Shown: positions 21,347 to 33,653, counted from the first letter of the stretch. The stretch is DNA of 64,000 bases from Bactericera cockerelli (GCA_024516035.1 CM044965.1:24847165-24911164); one strand, 5' to 3'. Notes: a model not told the origin generated them from the letters alone. A program made the numbers and translations.

Positions 21347-24300
21347 TTAAATTTTTGTTGACTTCAGAATTTTGACTTTCATAATTCACAATTTTGTAGA
21401 CTCCGGAATTTTGACTGTCATACTTCACAATTTTGTAGACTCAGAATTTTGACTCTCATGCTTCACAATTTTGTAGACTCCGGAATTTTGATTTTTAAAC
21501 TTCACAATTTTGTAGACTCCGGAATTTTGATTTTCATGCTTCACAATTTTGTAGACTTCGGAATTTTAACTGTCATACTTTACGATTTTGTAACTTCGGA
21601 ATTTTGACTGTCATACTTCACAATTTTGTAGACTCAGAATTTTGACTCTCATACTTCACAATTTTGTAGACTCCAAAATTTTGATTCTCATACTTCATAA
21701 TTTTGTAGACACCGGAATTTTGATTCTCATACTTTTCAAATTTGTAGATACCGGAATTTGGATTCTCATACTTCACAATTTTGTAGACTTCGAAATTTTG
21801 ATTCTCATACTTCACAATTTTGTAGACTTCGAAATTTTGATTCTCATACTTCACAATTTTGTAGACTTCGAAATTTTGATTCTCATACTTCACAATTTTG
21901 TAGACACCGGAATTTTGATTCTCATACTTCACAATTTTGTAGACTCCGGAATTTTGACTGTCATACTTCACAATTTTGTAGACTCAGAATTTTGACTCTC
22001 ATACTTCACAATTTTGTAGACTCAGAATTTTGACTCTCATACTTCACAATTTTGTAGACTCCGAAATTTTGATTCTCATACTTCATAATTTTGTAGACAC
22101 CGGAATTTTGATTCTCATACTTTTCAATTTTGTAGATACCGGAAGTTGGATTCTCATACTTCACAATTTTGTAGACTTCGAAATTTTGATTCTCATACTT
22201 CACAATTTTGTAGACTTCGAAATTTTGATTCTCATACTTCACAATTTTGTAGACTTCGAAATTTTGATTCTCATACTTCACAATTTTGTAGACACCGGAA
22301 TTTTGATTCTCATACTTCACAATTTTGTAGTCTCCGGAATTTTGATTCTCATACTTTTCAATTTTGTAGATACCGGAATTTGGACTCTCATACTTCACAA
22401 TTTTGTAGACTTCGAAATTTTGATTCTCATACTTCACAATTTTGTAGACACCGGAATTTTGATTCTCATACTTTTCAATTTTGTAGATACCGGAATTTGG
22501 ATTCTCATACTTCATCACATTTTGTAGACTTCGAAATTTTGATTCTCATACTTCACAATTTTGTAGACTTCGAAATTTTGATTCTCATACTTCACAATTT
22601 TGTAGACACCGGAATTTGGATTCTCATACTTCACAATTTTGTAGACTCCGGAATTTTGACTCTCATACTTCACAATTTTGTAGACTCCGGAATTTTGATT
22701 CTCATACTTCACAATTTTGTAGACTTCGGAACTTTGATTCTCATACTTCACAATTTTGTAGATTCCGGAATTTTGGCTCTCATACTTCACAATTTTGTAG
22801 ACTCAGAATTTTGATTCTCATACCTATTTTTGTAGACTCAGAATTTTGATTCTCATACTTCATAATTTTCTAGACTCCGGAATTTTGATTTTTATACTTC
22901 ACAATTTTGTAGACTCCGGAATTTTGATTTTCATGCTTCACAATTTTGTAGACTTCGGAATTTTAACTGTCATACTTTACGATTTTGTAACTTCGGAATT
23001 TTGACTGTCATACTTCACAATTTTGTAGACTCAGAATTTTGACTCTCATACGTCACAATTTTGTAGACTCCAAAATTTTGATTCTCATACTTCATAATTT
23101 TGTAGACACCGGAATTTTGATTCTCATACTTTTCAATTTTGTAGATACCGGAAGTTGGATTCTCATACTTCACAATTTTGTAGACTTCGAAATTTTGATT
23201 CTCATACTTCACAATTTTGTAGACTTCGAAATTTTGATTCTCATACTTCACAATTTTGTAGACTTCGAAATTTTGATTCTCATACTTCACAATTTTGTAG
23301 ACACCGGAATTTTGATTCTCATACTTCACAATTTTGTAGACTCCGGAATTTTGACTGTCATACTTCACAATTTTGTAGACTCAGAATTTTGACTCTCATA
23401 CTTCACAATTTTGTAGACTCAGAATTTTGACTCTCATACTTCACAATTTTGTAGACTCCGAAATTTTGATTCTCATACTTCATAATTTTGTAGACACCGG
23501 AATTTTGATTCTCATACTTTTCAATTTTGTAGATACCGGAAGTTGGATTCTCATACTTCACAATTTTGTAGACTTCGAAATTTTGATTCTCATACTTCAC
23601 AATTTTGTAGACTTCGAAATTTTGATTCTCATACTTCACAATTTTGTAGACTTCGAAATTTTGATTCTCATACTTCACAATTTTGTAGACACCGGAATTT
23701 TGATTCTCATACTTCACAATTTTGTAGTCTCCGGAATTTTGATTCTCATACTTTTCAATTTTGTAGATACCGGAATTTGGACTCTCATACTTCACAATTT
23801 TGTAGACTTCGAAATTTTGATTCTCATACTTCACAATTTTGTAGACACCGGAATTTTGATTCTCATACTTTTCAATTTTGTAGATACCGGAATTTGGATT
23901 CTCATACTTCACAATTTTGTAGACTTCGAAATTTTGATTCTCATACTTCACAATTTTGTAGACTTCGAAATTTTGATTCTCATACTTCACAATTTTGTAG
24001 ACACCGGAATTTGGATTCTCATACTTCACAATTTTGTAGACTCCGGAATTTTGACTCTCATACTTCACAATTTTGTAGACTCCGGAATTTTGATTCTCAT
24101 ACTTCACAATTTTGTAGACTCCGGAATTTTGACTCTCATACTTCACAATTTTGTAGACTCCGGAATTTTGATTCTCATACTTCACAATTTTGTAGACTTC
24201 GGAACTTTGATTCTCATACTTCACAATTTTGTAGATTCCGGAATTTTGGCTCTCATACTTCACAATTTTGTAGACTCAGAATTTTGATTCTCATACCTAT

Positions 24301-24390
24301 TTTTGTAGACTCAGAATTTTTATTCTCATACTTCATAATTTTCTAGACTCCGGAATTTTGATTCTTATACTTCACAATTTTGTAGACAGT
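21347..24390. repeat. 39-bp minisatellite with 1,397-bp higher-order repeat
   Basis: About 75-80 units of CTTCACAATTTTGTAGACTC plus CGGAATTTTGATTCTCATA. Variants (ACACCGG, ACTTCGA, ATACCGG with TTTTCAA) alternate in a fixed order. The order from about 21,480 repeats 1,397 bp later. Unit length divisible by three keeps frames open on both strands (YKIVKYENQNFEV). No start context or homology suggests a protein. Confidence 0.95.
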
Positions 24391-25920
24391 ACCTGTAAGA
24401 GTAAGGAAAAAAGATACTTAAATCATTCATGTTTTTTTAATGTTTACTTATTTGAATATTTTTTGTTATTAGTCAATTTAAGTAGGTTAGGATTTAATTC
24501 CTTGCTTAGAATCTTTGTATAATTAAATTGATACCATTAGTTCTGTATCTCAAATTTAATTCAGAAGTCTTACTAAACTCTACTCTTTGTGCCTGACATT
24601 TGTTCTGGTAAATTCCTAGTGGTATAATAATTGTCAACCATTTTCTGAATAATTTCTGTTAATAAATGAGGCTTTACATATAAGAAAGTTTATTTTACCC
24701 AACATTATTTTTCAACTCAACTTTTCTGAATAAAAAATATTTATACTTACATTTGTTATAGAACATTGATTATATTGGCATATTAAAGGTAAAATGGTGA
24801 CTTTTTAAGTTTTTAAGCTTTGAATGAAAACTAAAGTAAAAATGCATGAGATTTATTGGATCAGGAATCCTAAGATAGTACAAAAAATATCTCGTATACT
24901 GTTCTTGTTCAATCCTCATTTTGTTTCATCTGTCACAATTATGATCGAATCATCAAGTTTCGGTCAAGATTTCTCCGACGATGTTCATAACTTTGACGAG
25001 TGGCTTTGTTTCTGATCTTGATGTGACTTATCTGAAATACGAGTAAAAAGAAAGCAAACTTGATCTATACATTACATTTTGTTACACGCTAAGAAGCTTT
25101 GGTAAGCCGTCGAATAAATTTCGTAAATGCGATTTGTGTTCCAAAATATATGAACGGAAACACCATTCGAGACGGCATTGATGCCACATTTAAATCAATG
25201 GTTTTCACAAAATCACTGAAGTTAAACAACAACTGTAAAGGTTCGGACTTGGTGGATGACCACTCAAATTGGAAATATTTTGATGCTGGCTATTCCTGGT
25301 ATAACCCAGGTACTCAGCTTAGTGAGTGATGCGTTTTCTCCAATGGTGTCAAAAAATCGAAACAAAAATACCTGATCGTGGTTTTGAACCATTTCCGAAA
25401 GGATTGAACCGCGCCATGTATCAACCATTGTCCTTTGTTTTTTCTTCTAATGGAAGGTGATTCTGTATTTCTTCTAATCGAATGATTAATTCTTTACCAT
25501 AAATTTTGATTGACAGTTAAATTTTGTTTTTGCTACTTTTTTGATTAGTATGAATTTTTACAACCTATTTAATGTTCCTTGAAATATAAAATAAACTGGC
25601 CAATTGGTAAAATTTTAAATGGTTTCGATATATTATGAAAATAATGAGATATGAAATATCTGGCTGTATAAATTGTAGGTTTATGTTATCTACTTGGCCT
25701 ATGACGACCGAACGCAGGACCGAAGGACCGAACGCAGAATTTTTTTTCTGTTTTACCATAATTATATACCATAGAGGGAACCCGATGTACGAGTATCAAG
25801 ATTTGCGTCCAGTAGGGACCATCAGCTGATTTCAAAATCAGTGCCAAAGTTGTAGTAATTTTTCTCTAGCGAAGGAGTGGGTACCTCAACTATCTAATTC
25901 TTCTAAAATAATATTTTTAC
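24391..25920. other. Intergenic, no gene recognised
   Basis: AT-rich with short open frames only. A small direct repeat ACCGAACGCAG lies near 25,706-25,737. Confidence 0.5.
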
Positions 25921-25925
25921 TTTTT

Positions 25926-26561
25926 TCATCATCATCATTGAGTAACATCATCGTGAACGATGGTTGCCAAATTTAACATTGCTGTGTTGACTGTAGATCT
26001 AAAGAGGTCCCTATCTTGCGCCAAGGTCTTGCATTCTTCAACTGATGAAACTTGAAGCCATTCTTTTATATCATCAAACCACTTTCTTCTTGGTCTGCCT
26101 CGCGTTCTTGGTTGATGCACGTCCGATTCTATCACATCCATAAGCAGACTTCCACTTGATCCTCGTAGAATATGGCCGGCGAATTTGGCTTTTCTCTCAC
26201 GAATGATATTGAGCCATTCAAAATGAGATTTTCCCATGCGCTGGAGGACTTCTTGATTGGTGATTTTTTCTCTCCAGGATATCTTTAGCATTCGTCTGTA
26301 ACACCAATTCTCAAATGCGGTTACTTTTTTACTAGTATCTACTTTCAAAGTCCACGACTCACAGCCATAGGCCAAGACGGAAAAGACGTATGTTTGTAGA
26401 AGTCGGAGTTTGGTTTTTTTAGAGATGCTACGGCGCATAATTTCTTTGTGTTTCCAAAAAGCTGTTTTTGCTATTCCAATTCTAATGATTATTTCGTTGT
26501 CACATCTTGCATTGTTTGTGATTTCCGCTCCTAAGTATTTGTAATGCGTTACTTTTTTCAT
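25926..26561 (-). mobile_element. LINE endonuclease/RT protein, C-terminal part
   Basis: About 208 codons open: YLGAEITNNARCDNEIIIRI, LRLLQTYVFSVLAYGCESWT, FENWCYRRMLKISWREKITN, RMGKSHFEWLNIIRERKAKF, AGHILRG and a basic RTRGRPRRKWFDDIKEWL, ending LATIVHDDVTQ and a stop. This is the post-RT thumb and C-terminal region of a widespread insect non-LTR element type. 3' of the stop is a short (ATG)n tail. The RT catalytic domain is missing. Confidence 0.9.
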
Positions 26562-26766
26562 ACTTACCTAATATTAGTTATTTTTGTCTTTGATTCCTCT
26601 TTAACTTTTCTTATTTTCTACTTATTATGTAGTAATATTAGATTTGGTATCTGACGTGAAGTCAGGATTTGTTGAAACAGGGACCATCAGCTGTTCAAAG
26701 TTGGACGCACAAATTTGTTCAATTTGAGTTAGGTAAGGTTTTATAATGATCTCAGTGTCTCGTACA

Positions 26767-27025
26767 GAACATTGAGCTGTGGGGAATCGAACCCGTGCCC
26801 TTTTCAGTGTAAGAATAATAGTAATATCGACTCATTTATAATACTGCCCGATTATGAATATTAAAGTCCCATTTCTCCAGCAGTAACCCCAAGACGTACG
26901 TACTATCTGGTAAAAATCCTAAATGGTCGATTACTTGTCATGTCCCGGCTGGGATTCGAACCCACGCCCTCTGGAATCCCTGGATTCACAGAGTGCCGCG
27001 TTAACGACTGAGCTACCGGAACAGG
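26767..27025 (-). mobile_element. tRNA-like fragment followed by SINE-C
   Basis: ACATTGAGCTGTGGGGAATC (compare 20,528) abuts TAATATCGACTCATTTATAA to GCGTTAACGACTGAGCTACC, a SINE-C copy. Confidence 0.75.
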
Positions 27026-27029
27026 GTGT

Positions 27030-27250
27030 AATAAGACAGATAAATTTTCGTACTTAAGTTCGTTCTGCTGCTGATTTCCCAGTGTCGTAGGATAACGTCC
27101 CGGGTTGATCAGCAGTCTCCAAAAATTCAAGATGGCCACTTGACGGTCACATCGGTACGGATGCCAATGCACACCACTCACATGGGGAAGCACCTTCAAC
27201 ATTTAGATAAGGGAGGAGTGAGACTTCAAAACAAAGTTGAAGACACAAAA
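27030..27250 (-). repeat. Unidentified dispersed repeat
   Basis: AGACTTCAAAACAAAGTTGA then GACACAAAAAAGTGAGAAGT, and CCAGTGTCGTAGGATAACGT, recur reversed at 39,895-40,085. Family not identified. Confidence 0.6.
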
Positions 27251-27296
27251 AAGTGAGAAGTTATAATTTCATTGTGTTACATTGCTTGAAGAAACC

Positions 27297-27440
27297 GAGT
27301 TCAGTAGCTTGATCGATAAGGCGACGGACTTGTAACCTAGAAGTCGGTGGTTCAAGTCCCAAGTTATGCAAGCATTTGTATTGAAACGAGTTCGAGTAGT
27401 TGTGATATCACGATTGTGATTAACACAAATAGTTATAATT
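27297..27440 (+). mobile_element. SINE-A copy
   Basis: GTTCAGTAGCTTGATCGATA, GGACTTGTAACCTAGAAGTC, GGTTCAAGTCCCAAG, then TCGAGTAGTTGTGATATCAC. Confidence 0.85.
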
Positions 27441-27454
27441 CCGTGTTCGTGAGA

Positions 27455-28915
27455 GAGGGACAGATACCTAAATCACGGTGGATTATAATATGGACTGTCC
27501 CATATCCAATGCTTAGTTGCTTAGGCTCCTTTCATGTCCATTGATTCTATTTGGTTTTCACGTCCTGACTTGAGATAGTCAGGACGGGGGTTTTACCCTC
27601 CATTCGCTGGGAATCGTACCTCGCTGGGAATCGTACCAGCTATCAGTGCCGGATTAAGGCTGCGCGGGGCCCTTGGCAATTTCAAGGCGCGGGGCCCCAA
27701 AATTGTACTGAGTTTATGATAAAATACTATTTTTAGAACCTTGAAATCGAAGCCAAGTGTCCTCAGCACTAATCCATAATAGTATCCAAAATGACGTTTA
27801 ACACCGAAGGCAACATTTTTTCCAAATAATGGTAGAAATATCTAAATATCTATTATGAAAAGAATATGTGTAGAAAGATATCATTAGGTAAGATGTAGAA
27901 AGTAGATCATCGATTACTAGGAAGATTTTATCGCTAGTATTGAATGCTACTTTTTTTAAAGGTCACTTTCCAAATTAATTCCAAACAATCAAAGGCACTT
28001 CGAAAATGCCCAAAGATTTTTTTCTTTTAATGGTACTAGAATTGCATGTCTTGAAAAATAATCCAAATCATCAAGATAAGTAAATTTAACGGCGCCGCAG
28101 GCGAAATTTTTGCAAAGTTATTGGGTAAAGTACTCGAAAAATAGATACAAAAAGATATCTTGAAAAATTCATTAAAAGCGCCGCAGGCGACTATACTGAA
28201 GATCATTGGTAAGATGTCGATAAAGCCGATCACTGAGCACACAGATGGCACTGGGTTGATGGCAGCGATTACTTATGGCGATAATCACGTCCTTCGTCAA
28301 TATTATTCTTTTCAAATACGAGTAATTATATTATATAAAGAGCTGCAGGCAATAGGTATAGAGATCTACCTATTTTCATATATGTGGTCTATTTTAAGAG
28401 GGTCCCCGTGGCTTTTCTTTTATTATTTTGCTCAAATGGCTGTGATTTTATTTAATATTGAAATCGAGAAACACCGAGTTAAAGGTCATTCAAAAACACT
28501 TATAATTTATGTAAGCTGCCCGAAATGCGGGGAACTTGGCACTTGGCATCTACCAAATCCGACATATTCGTAGGTAATCCGCTAATGTCTATGTAGTTGA
28601 TCATTGTTTATTCAAGAAATAGATAATAATAGGGAGCCCCGCGCTTTTCTTTCAATTTATGTACTTTGCTGTGAGTGTGTGTTTTTTTCACTTTTATTTC
28701 TTCTTCTTCTTACGTATTATTCAAAAGTGTCTAGTGTAACCTTTTAAAAAACCTAGTGTAAGCTTTTTTTAAAACTCATAATATCTAGTGTAAGCTGCTC
28801 AAGCGCGGGGCCCCCTAAAGCGCGGGGCCCTTGGCATCTGCCAAATCCGCCATATGGGTAATCCGGCACTGCCAGCTATACTCACATTAACCTCACCCAG
28901 TCTGTGTATTAGGGC
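27455..28915 (-). mobile_element. SINE-F interrupted by a hAT-like element
   Basis: AATCACGGTGGATTATAATA, ATTCTATTTGGTTTTCACGT and CCCTCCATTCGCTGGGAATC run up to 27,643. The SINE resumes at 28,872 with CCAGCTATACTCACATTAAC and CTCACCCAGTCTGTG. Confidence 0.85.
27644..28871. mobile_element. hAT-like element, 1,228 bp, 8-bp target duplication
   Basis: Ends CAGTGCCGGATTA and TAATCCGGCACTG are inverted; CCAGCTAT flanks both sides exactly. Subterminal GCGCGGGGCCC motifs occur near both ends. Weak open frames inside do not show a hAT dimerisation or catalytic motif. Confidence 0.9.
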
Positions 28916-29435
28916 CGGAATTAACACAAATATTATATTATGATAACTACATAACTTCAAATTTTAAAGCTTTCATTTTATTCCTATGCTCATCCATCTT
29001 GCTAGGGAAGGTGTTGGGGGAAGTTAAATAAATACCAGATTTGTCAGGCCAAAAATGGCAATAACCCAAATCATTGGCCCCCTTGATAGGGTTGGAGTTA
29101 GGAAGGGTATCTAGCCATAAAATGTGGAAGTAGGAGTGATAGAACAAATTTTAACCATGAGGAAGATTCAATTTCAATATAATGACAACAGCAAATAGAC
29201 TTGGGAGGTTTATTTGAGCATCTGGTTTGACAATTTCTATCGAATAGAGGGTAAAACCCCCGTCGTAATATGTCTATATTGTCCATGCAGTTTAAGTGAC
29301 TTTAAAAAAAAAAAACTAAAATCGATTTCTAAAGTTAAATAATAATAATATTAGATTCTACCTAGAATCAGAGAACAACTTTTGAGGCTTTTGAATGTAA
29401 GTTCAACGGAATTGCATTAAAAAAAAAGAAGATTG
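28916..29435. other. Scattered SINE fragments
   Basis: GGGTTGGAGTTAGGAAGGGT (SINE-F second tail) near 29,085. GAGGGTAAAACCCCCGTCGT, ending in an A-run (SINE-E tail), near 29,245-29,320. No gene. Confidence 0.6.
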
Positions 29436-29484
29436 CCATTTGCCATAGGCGATAACGCCGCCCTTTAGAGGACATACGTCAGTA

Positions 29485-31670
29485 TATACAGTATGTTTCA
29501 GAAAAGGTGGCCACCCCCTCGTAACTTTTGAACGCGACGGAATTTTTCAATTCTGTAAAGTCCTAGGTATAGGAAGTGCCCTATGGCCCATCCTGTGGTC
29601 ATATTTATTTTTGGCCCCGGTCGGCCCTTCCGGCTTTTAGGCCACATTTTTTCATTTTTCTCGCGAATTTTAAATGGAATGCTATATTTTTTATTCCTGT
29701 TAATTAAAGTTCAAGTTAGGCTGAGTATAATGATATTTTAAAATTTTCAAAAACCTTATCAGGGGCGGAGCTAGTAGGGTGCAAGTTTCAAAATTGTTAC
29801 ACCCTGTATTTCAGCGTTAGTTAGATTTTTTAGTACTTTTTTTATGTTCATAGGTTCAAAATATTGTTTTACACCATATGAAATCAAAAAAATATTCTTG
29901 TTTACTTCTAATCAGGGTCATAGTAAGGTTTTTGTAAAAGTACTTTTTTTCTCACGTCAATTTTTCTGTAAATTAATGGTGTTCTCGAAATTGGCATTTT
30001 TAGAGGTGAAACTCTGCAGTGACATATGTTTTTAATGCTTGAAATCGAAAGAAAACTTAACGGAGAAGCGATTAAAATCATAAAAAAAGCCATTTAACCT
30101 GCTAGTTTTTTCACGACAGTGTCCGGTAAAGTGGGTGAATTTCGTATTGGATTTTTTTTGTTGTTGAGGAAACACAATTGGCATAGAAAATAAATAATAC
30201 CTAATAAGGGAATAATACTTCAATTACCATAACTAAATGTGAAATTAAATGAAGATTATTTCTTCTAAATCAGTGCCGGATAATTTCTTTTCTCTCTCTC
30301 TTTTTCTCTCTCTCTCTCTCTCTCTTAGCCTCTTTAAAATAATTGAATTGGTTTAATTTTCACCCTCAAGAGTTTGGTACTTGACCTAGTATTTTTTTCT
30401 CTTAAATTTCGAGATAATTAGATTTTTATTTAGAGACCTGGTATTCATTACTAGCAACACCAGTATGATTTTTTTTTTTAATTTGGGTTTTATATCGCGT
30501 TTCAACTGCATGGTCATATCATAACGGGGGTGTTACATTCCATTCGCAAGAAACTCACCAACCTCCTAAACACATTCATCTCACCCAGCCTGGGTTAGGA
30601 CGGAATGCCAGCATCACGAAGTCTTCTCCTCGCTGGACGTTGCTTAACTTCGGTGATCCTACAAGAATCGTTGCATTCAAAGCGCCAGCGGACTGACTCC
30701 AGAATTATTGACAATGTGTTTTCTACATATTTTACCAACTTACCAACTCAAATTGTCTCAAGAGGGGACCCCTAGGCCGACTTTAGAAGCAGCATTATCC
30801 GATAATTATTTGTGATACAAGTTGAACTTTGAAAAGTGAAAAAAAAGAGAGAGAGAAAAAGAAGAAAAAAAAAAAAAAATATCCGGCACTGATTTAGAAG
30901 AAATAATTTTCATTTAATTTCGCATTTAGTTATGTTTATTGAAGTATTATTCCCTTATTAGATATTATTTATTTTCTATGCCAATTGTGTTTCCTCAACA
31001 AAAAAAAAAAAAAATCCAATACGAAATTCACCCACTTTACCGGACACTGTCGTGAAAAAACTAGCAGGTTAAATGGCTTTTTTTATGATCTTAATCGCTT
31101 CTGCGTTAAGTTTTCTTTCGATTTCAAGCATAAAAAACATATGTCACTGCAGACTTTCACCTCTAAAAATGCCAATTTCGAGAACACCATTAATTTACGG
31201 AAAAATTACAAAACTTTTACAAAAACCTTACTATGACCCTGATTAGAAGTAAACAAGAATATTTTTTTGATTTCATATGGTGTAAAACAATATTTTGAAC
31301 CTATGAACATAAAAAAAAGTACTAAAAAATCTAACTAACGCTGAAATACAGGGTGTAACAATTTTGAAACTTGCACCCTACTAGCTCCGCCCCTGATAAG
31401 GTTTTTGAAAATTTTAAAAGCTCATTATACTCAGCCTAACTTGGACTTTAATTAACAGGAATAAAAAATATAGCATTCCATTTAAAATTCGCGACAAAAA
31501 TGAAAAAATAGGGCCTAAAAGCCGGAAGGGCCGACCGGGGCCAAAAATAAATATGACCACAGGATGGGCCATAGGGCACTTCCTATACCTAGGACTTTAC
31601 AGAATTGAAAAATTCCGTCGCGTTCAAAAGTTACGAGGGGGTGGCCACCTTTTCTGAAACATACTGTATA
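29485..31670. mobile_element. Palindromic foldback element, 2.2 kb
   Basis: Two ~790-bp arms are near-perfect inverted copies: TACAGTATGTTTCAGAAAAG at the left and CTTTTCTGAAACATACTGTA at the right. They continue through GCCACCCCCTCGTAACTTTT and its complement. TA flanks. The arms meet CAGTGCCGGATA and TATCCGGCACTG (hAT-like ends) around a ~600-bp centre. Inserted in a family T tail, so it transposed. No transposase. Confidence 0.85.
30470..30710 (-). mobile_element. SINE-E in the palindrome centre
   Basis: T-run, TTTATATCGCGTTTCAACTG, CTCACCCAGCCTGGGTTAGG, then CGCTGGACGTTGCTTAACTT and CGGTGATCCTACAAGAATCG: the 5S-like head, reversed. Confidence 0.85.
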
Positions 31671-31790
31671 TATTTATCTATTTTTTTCCTTTTTATTGAA
31701 CATATTGTTTCCATTTTTTAAATTTTGTAATCATTATTTATACTGTACATACGAGTATGTTTTATTATCTAATAAAGATTTTGATAATAA

Positions 31791-32000
31791 TTTAATTTTT
31801 GCAAAAAGTGTTTAAAGCGAGAGGATGGAAGAGGTTGAATTTAGCGAAAAACCGCACGATCTCTAATCCTGGTTTTCAATTTGGATTTTGGATTAAAAAT
31901 CCCAATCCAGATTGACAGCTACCGTTTTAGTTCTGACACGCATGAGATGGCTTACCGTTTCCATTAGGGGAAAGCAATTTGGGGTGGAAAAGGGTGTAGG
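31791..32000. other. Intergenic, nothing recognised
   Basis: AT-rich spacer. TTTTGGATTAAAAATCCCAA may fold locally. Confidence 0.4.
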
Positions 32001-32004
32001 GGGC

Positions 32005-32165
32005 CAATGTGTAAGGTTCGAATCCCACCCAGTGCATGAATTTTTAAAAGGGGAGAGAGAGAGAGACAGATAAAGGTAGAGAGAAAGAGAGAGAGAGAGA
32101 GAGTGAGAGAGAGAGAGAGAGAGATAAAGTGGGAGAGAGAGGTTAAAGGGAGAGAAAGAAAAGAG
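32005..32165 (+). repeat. SINE-D head fragment followed by GA microsatellite
   Basis: GGTTCGAATCCCACCCAGTG then CATGAATTTTTAAAAG, directly followed by (GA)n to 32,165. Confidence 0.75.
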
Positions 32166-32189
32166 TGGATTGTTAGTCAATTGGTTAAG

Positions 32190-32287
32190 GCGCCCATCAC
32201 GAAGTCTTCAACTCGCTGGACATTGCTTAACTTCGGTGATCCCACGAGAACCGGTGCATTCAACGCGCCATCGACGCTGGCAGCCGC
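32190..32287 (-). mobile_element. SINE-E 5S-like head
   Basis: On minus: GATGGCGCGTTGAATGCACC, GGTTCTCGTGGGATCACCGA, AGTTAAGCAATGTCCAGCGA. This copy is particularly close to 5S rRNA. The central domain is absent. Confidence 0.85.
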
Positions 32288-32399
32288 TGGCTCATTGTAA
32301 ATCTTTATATCAGAGAGTCAGAGAGCGCAAGAGCAATAGGGAGTGTAGAGGACAGACGAGAATTTGTCAAATAGTCTGATTCTCTCCACAATCACACAT

Positions 32400-32515
32400 A
32401 GGTTGAGGTACGATAACTAACTCAAAGAAATTCCATACTTGAGACTCGAACCATCGACCGCCAGGTTACGAGTCCGCCGCCCCATGGATTGAGCTAAGCT
32501 GAGGTCGGCGGATAG
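32400..32515 (-). mobile_element. SINE-A, diverged
   Basis: GACTCGAACCATCGACCGCC, AGGTTACGAGTCCGCCGC and TTGAGCTAAGCTGAGGTCGG. Confidence 0.7.
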
Positions 32516-32526
32516 TAACACAAATA

Positions 32527-32782
32527 TCCATACTTATAAAAGAGAGTTTCACTCACTGACTGACTGACTCACTGTTTCATCACTGTTTCTCCGAACTGGT
32601 AAGTCCTAGGAAGCTCAAATTTGGTAGGTAGCTTTGTCTTATAGTCTAGATGTGCAATAAGACGGGATTTTTCGAAATTCCCATTACAACACCTGCCATT
32701 GGCGAAAAATGATTTTTTGCTTTCACCTTTATTTCTCCTCACGGCCATGCCTCAGCCTGCCAAGCGGGCGACAGCCCGCTAG
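32527..32782 (+). mobile_element. Helitron H1 copy
   Basis: Begins TCCATACTTATAAAAGAGAG, with CTGACTGACTGACTCACTG. Ends GCGGGCGACAGCCCGCTAG, flank T. Hairpin next to CTAG as expected for a Helitron. Confidence 0.85.
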
Positions 32783-32804
32783 TAGATACATACATGTGTA
32801 AATA

Positions 32805-32880
32805 TGTATGTTTGATGAGGCCGACCCCAATAGCAACATATAAGCTAATATGGGATAAAGGCAATAGAGATATAGATATT
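32805..32880 (-). mobile_element. SINE-F second-type tail fragment
   Basis: GAGGCCGACCCCAATAGCAA, CATATAAGCTAATATGGGAT, AAAGGCAATAGAGATATAG match the 3' tail seen at 50,411 and 51,940. This piece reads in tail order on plus, so it may be a plus-strand copy; orientation is uncertain. Confidence 0.7.
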
Positions 32881-33410
32881 TATAGATATGTAATGTATAT
32901 TATATACCTAAGGTGTTTACTTCTTTTATACCATCACCGCCTAATGTAATATAGGTGTCTGCTACACAAATTGACCAGTCCTCCCACTTTGAACCATATG
33001 GTAAAAATAAAATTAGTACTTTTATTAGTTCTGTTTGATAAAAAATCCGAAGTTTCTCACATGAGATAAATTCTAAATTCTGATTCATCCACGTTCTAAC
33101 ACTCTGAACTTGAGAATCAAATTTACTGGTTCTTTATGAGGTAATCACTGAGCGGTTTTTGGTTTTATTGGTGAATTTTTCACGCTAAAATTTTACTGTC
33201 GAAGACTAACATTTGTGAACATAAAGTTTGGACATGAAGTATCGATTGTGTTTGGATAATTTGGTGGAATTTTGGTGATTTGTGGTTTGAAAAATAAGAT
33301 TTCATCAAGTTAGAATAAAATAAATTTCTCCATTTTTTTTTAATTTTTCAAATAACATTTACAACACGAAAAACAAACACGAAAATATGTTGAATTTTTT
33401 TCTTCATATA
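32881..33410. other. Intergenic, nothing recognised
   Basis: AT-rich, no coding match or repeat family identified. Confidence 0.5.
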
Positions 33411-33415
33411 AGTTA

Positions 33416-33653
33416 CTAGCGGGCTGTCGCCCGCTTTGCGGGCCGAGGTATGGCCGTGCGGAGAAATAGCGGTGAAAGCAAAAAATCTTTTTTCGCCAAT
33501 GGCAGGTGTTGTAGTGGGAATTTCGAAAAATCCCGTCTTGTTGCACATCTAGACTATAAGGCAAAGCTACCTACCGAATTTCAACTTCCTAGGACTTACG
33601 GTTTGGGCTGTAGAGCGATGATCAGTCAGTCAGTGACTTTGACATTTATATAT
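33416..33653 (-). mobile_element. Helitron H1 copy
   Basis: CTAGCGGGCTGTCGCCCGCT at the left (3' end) and GTCAGTCAGTGACTTTGACA at the right. About 850 bp from the opposite-strand copy at 32,527. Confidence 0.85.

Larger units (their letters stand above)
29436..31790 (+). mobile_element. Family T tail split by the palindromic element
   Basis: GATTGCCATTTGCCATAGGC, CCGCCCTTTAGAGGACATAC up to 29,484; resumes at about 31,671 with TATTTATCTATTTTTTTCCT, CATATTGTTTCCATTTTTTA and TTATCTAATAAAGATTTTG. The two halves reconstruct one family T tail. Confidence 0.85.

Noticed and set aside
21618..24346. Repetitive protein of up to 286 residues (YKIVKYENQ repeats)
   Set aside because: A 39-bp satellite keeps several frames open on both strands at once; no unique sequence, splice sites or family match.
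21347..24390. CRISPR-like array
   Set aside because: Units are contiguous with no unique spacers, and the genome is eukaryotic. The 19-bp array at 59,645 and the 99-bp array fail for the same reason.
25099..25329. Possible small gene (76 codons)
   Set aside because: No start context, homology or splice support; surrounded by AT-rich sequence.
28160..28573. 137-codon open frame in the hAT-like element
   Set aside because: No hAT motif or any other recognisable domain; AT-rich and located in a non-autonomous element.
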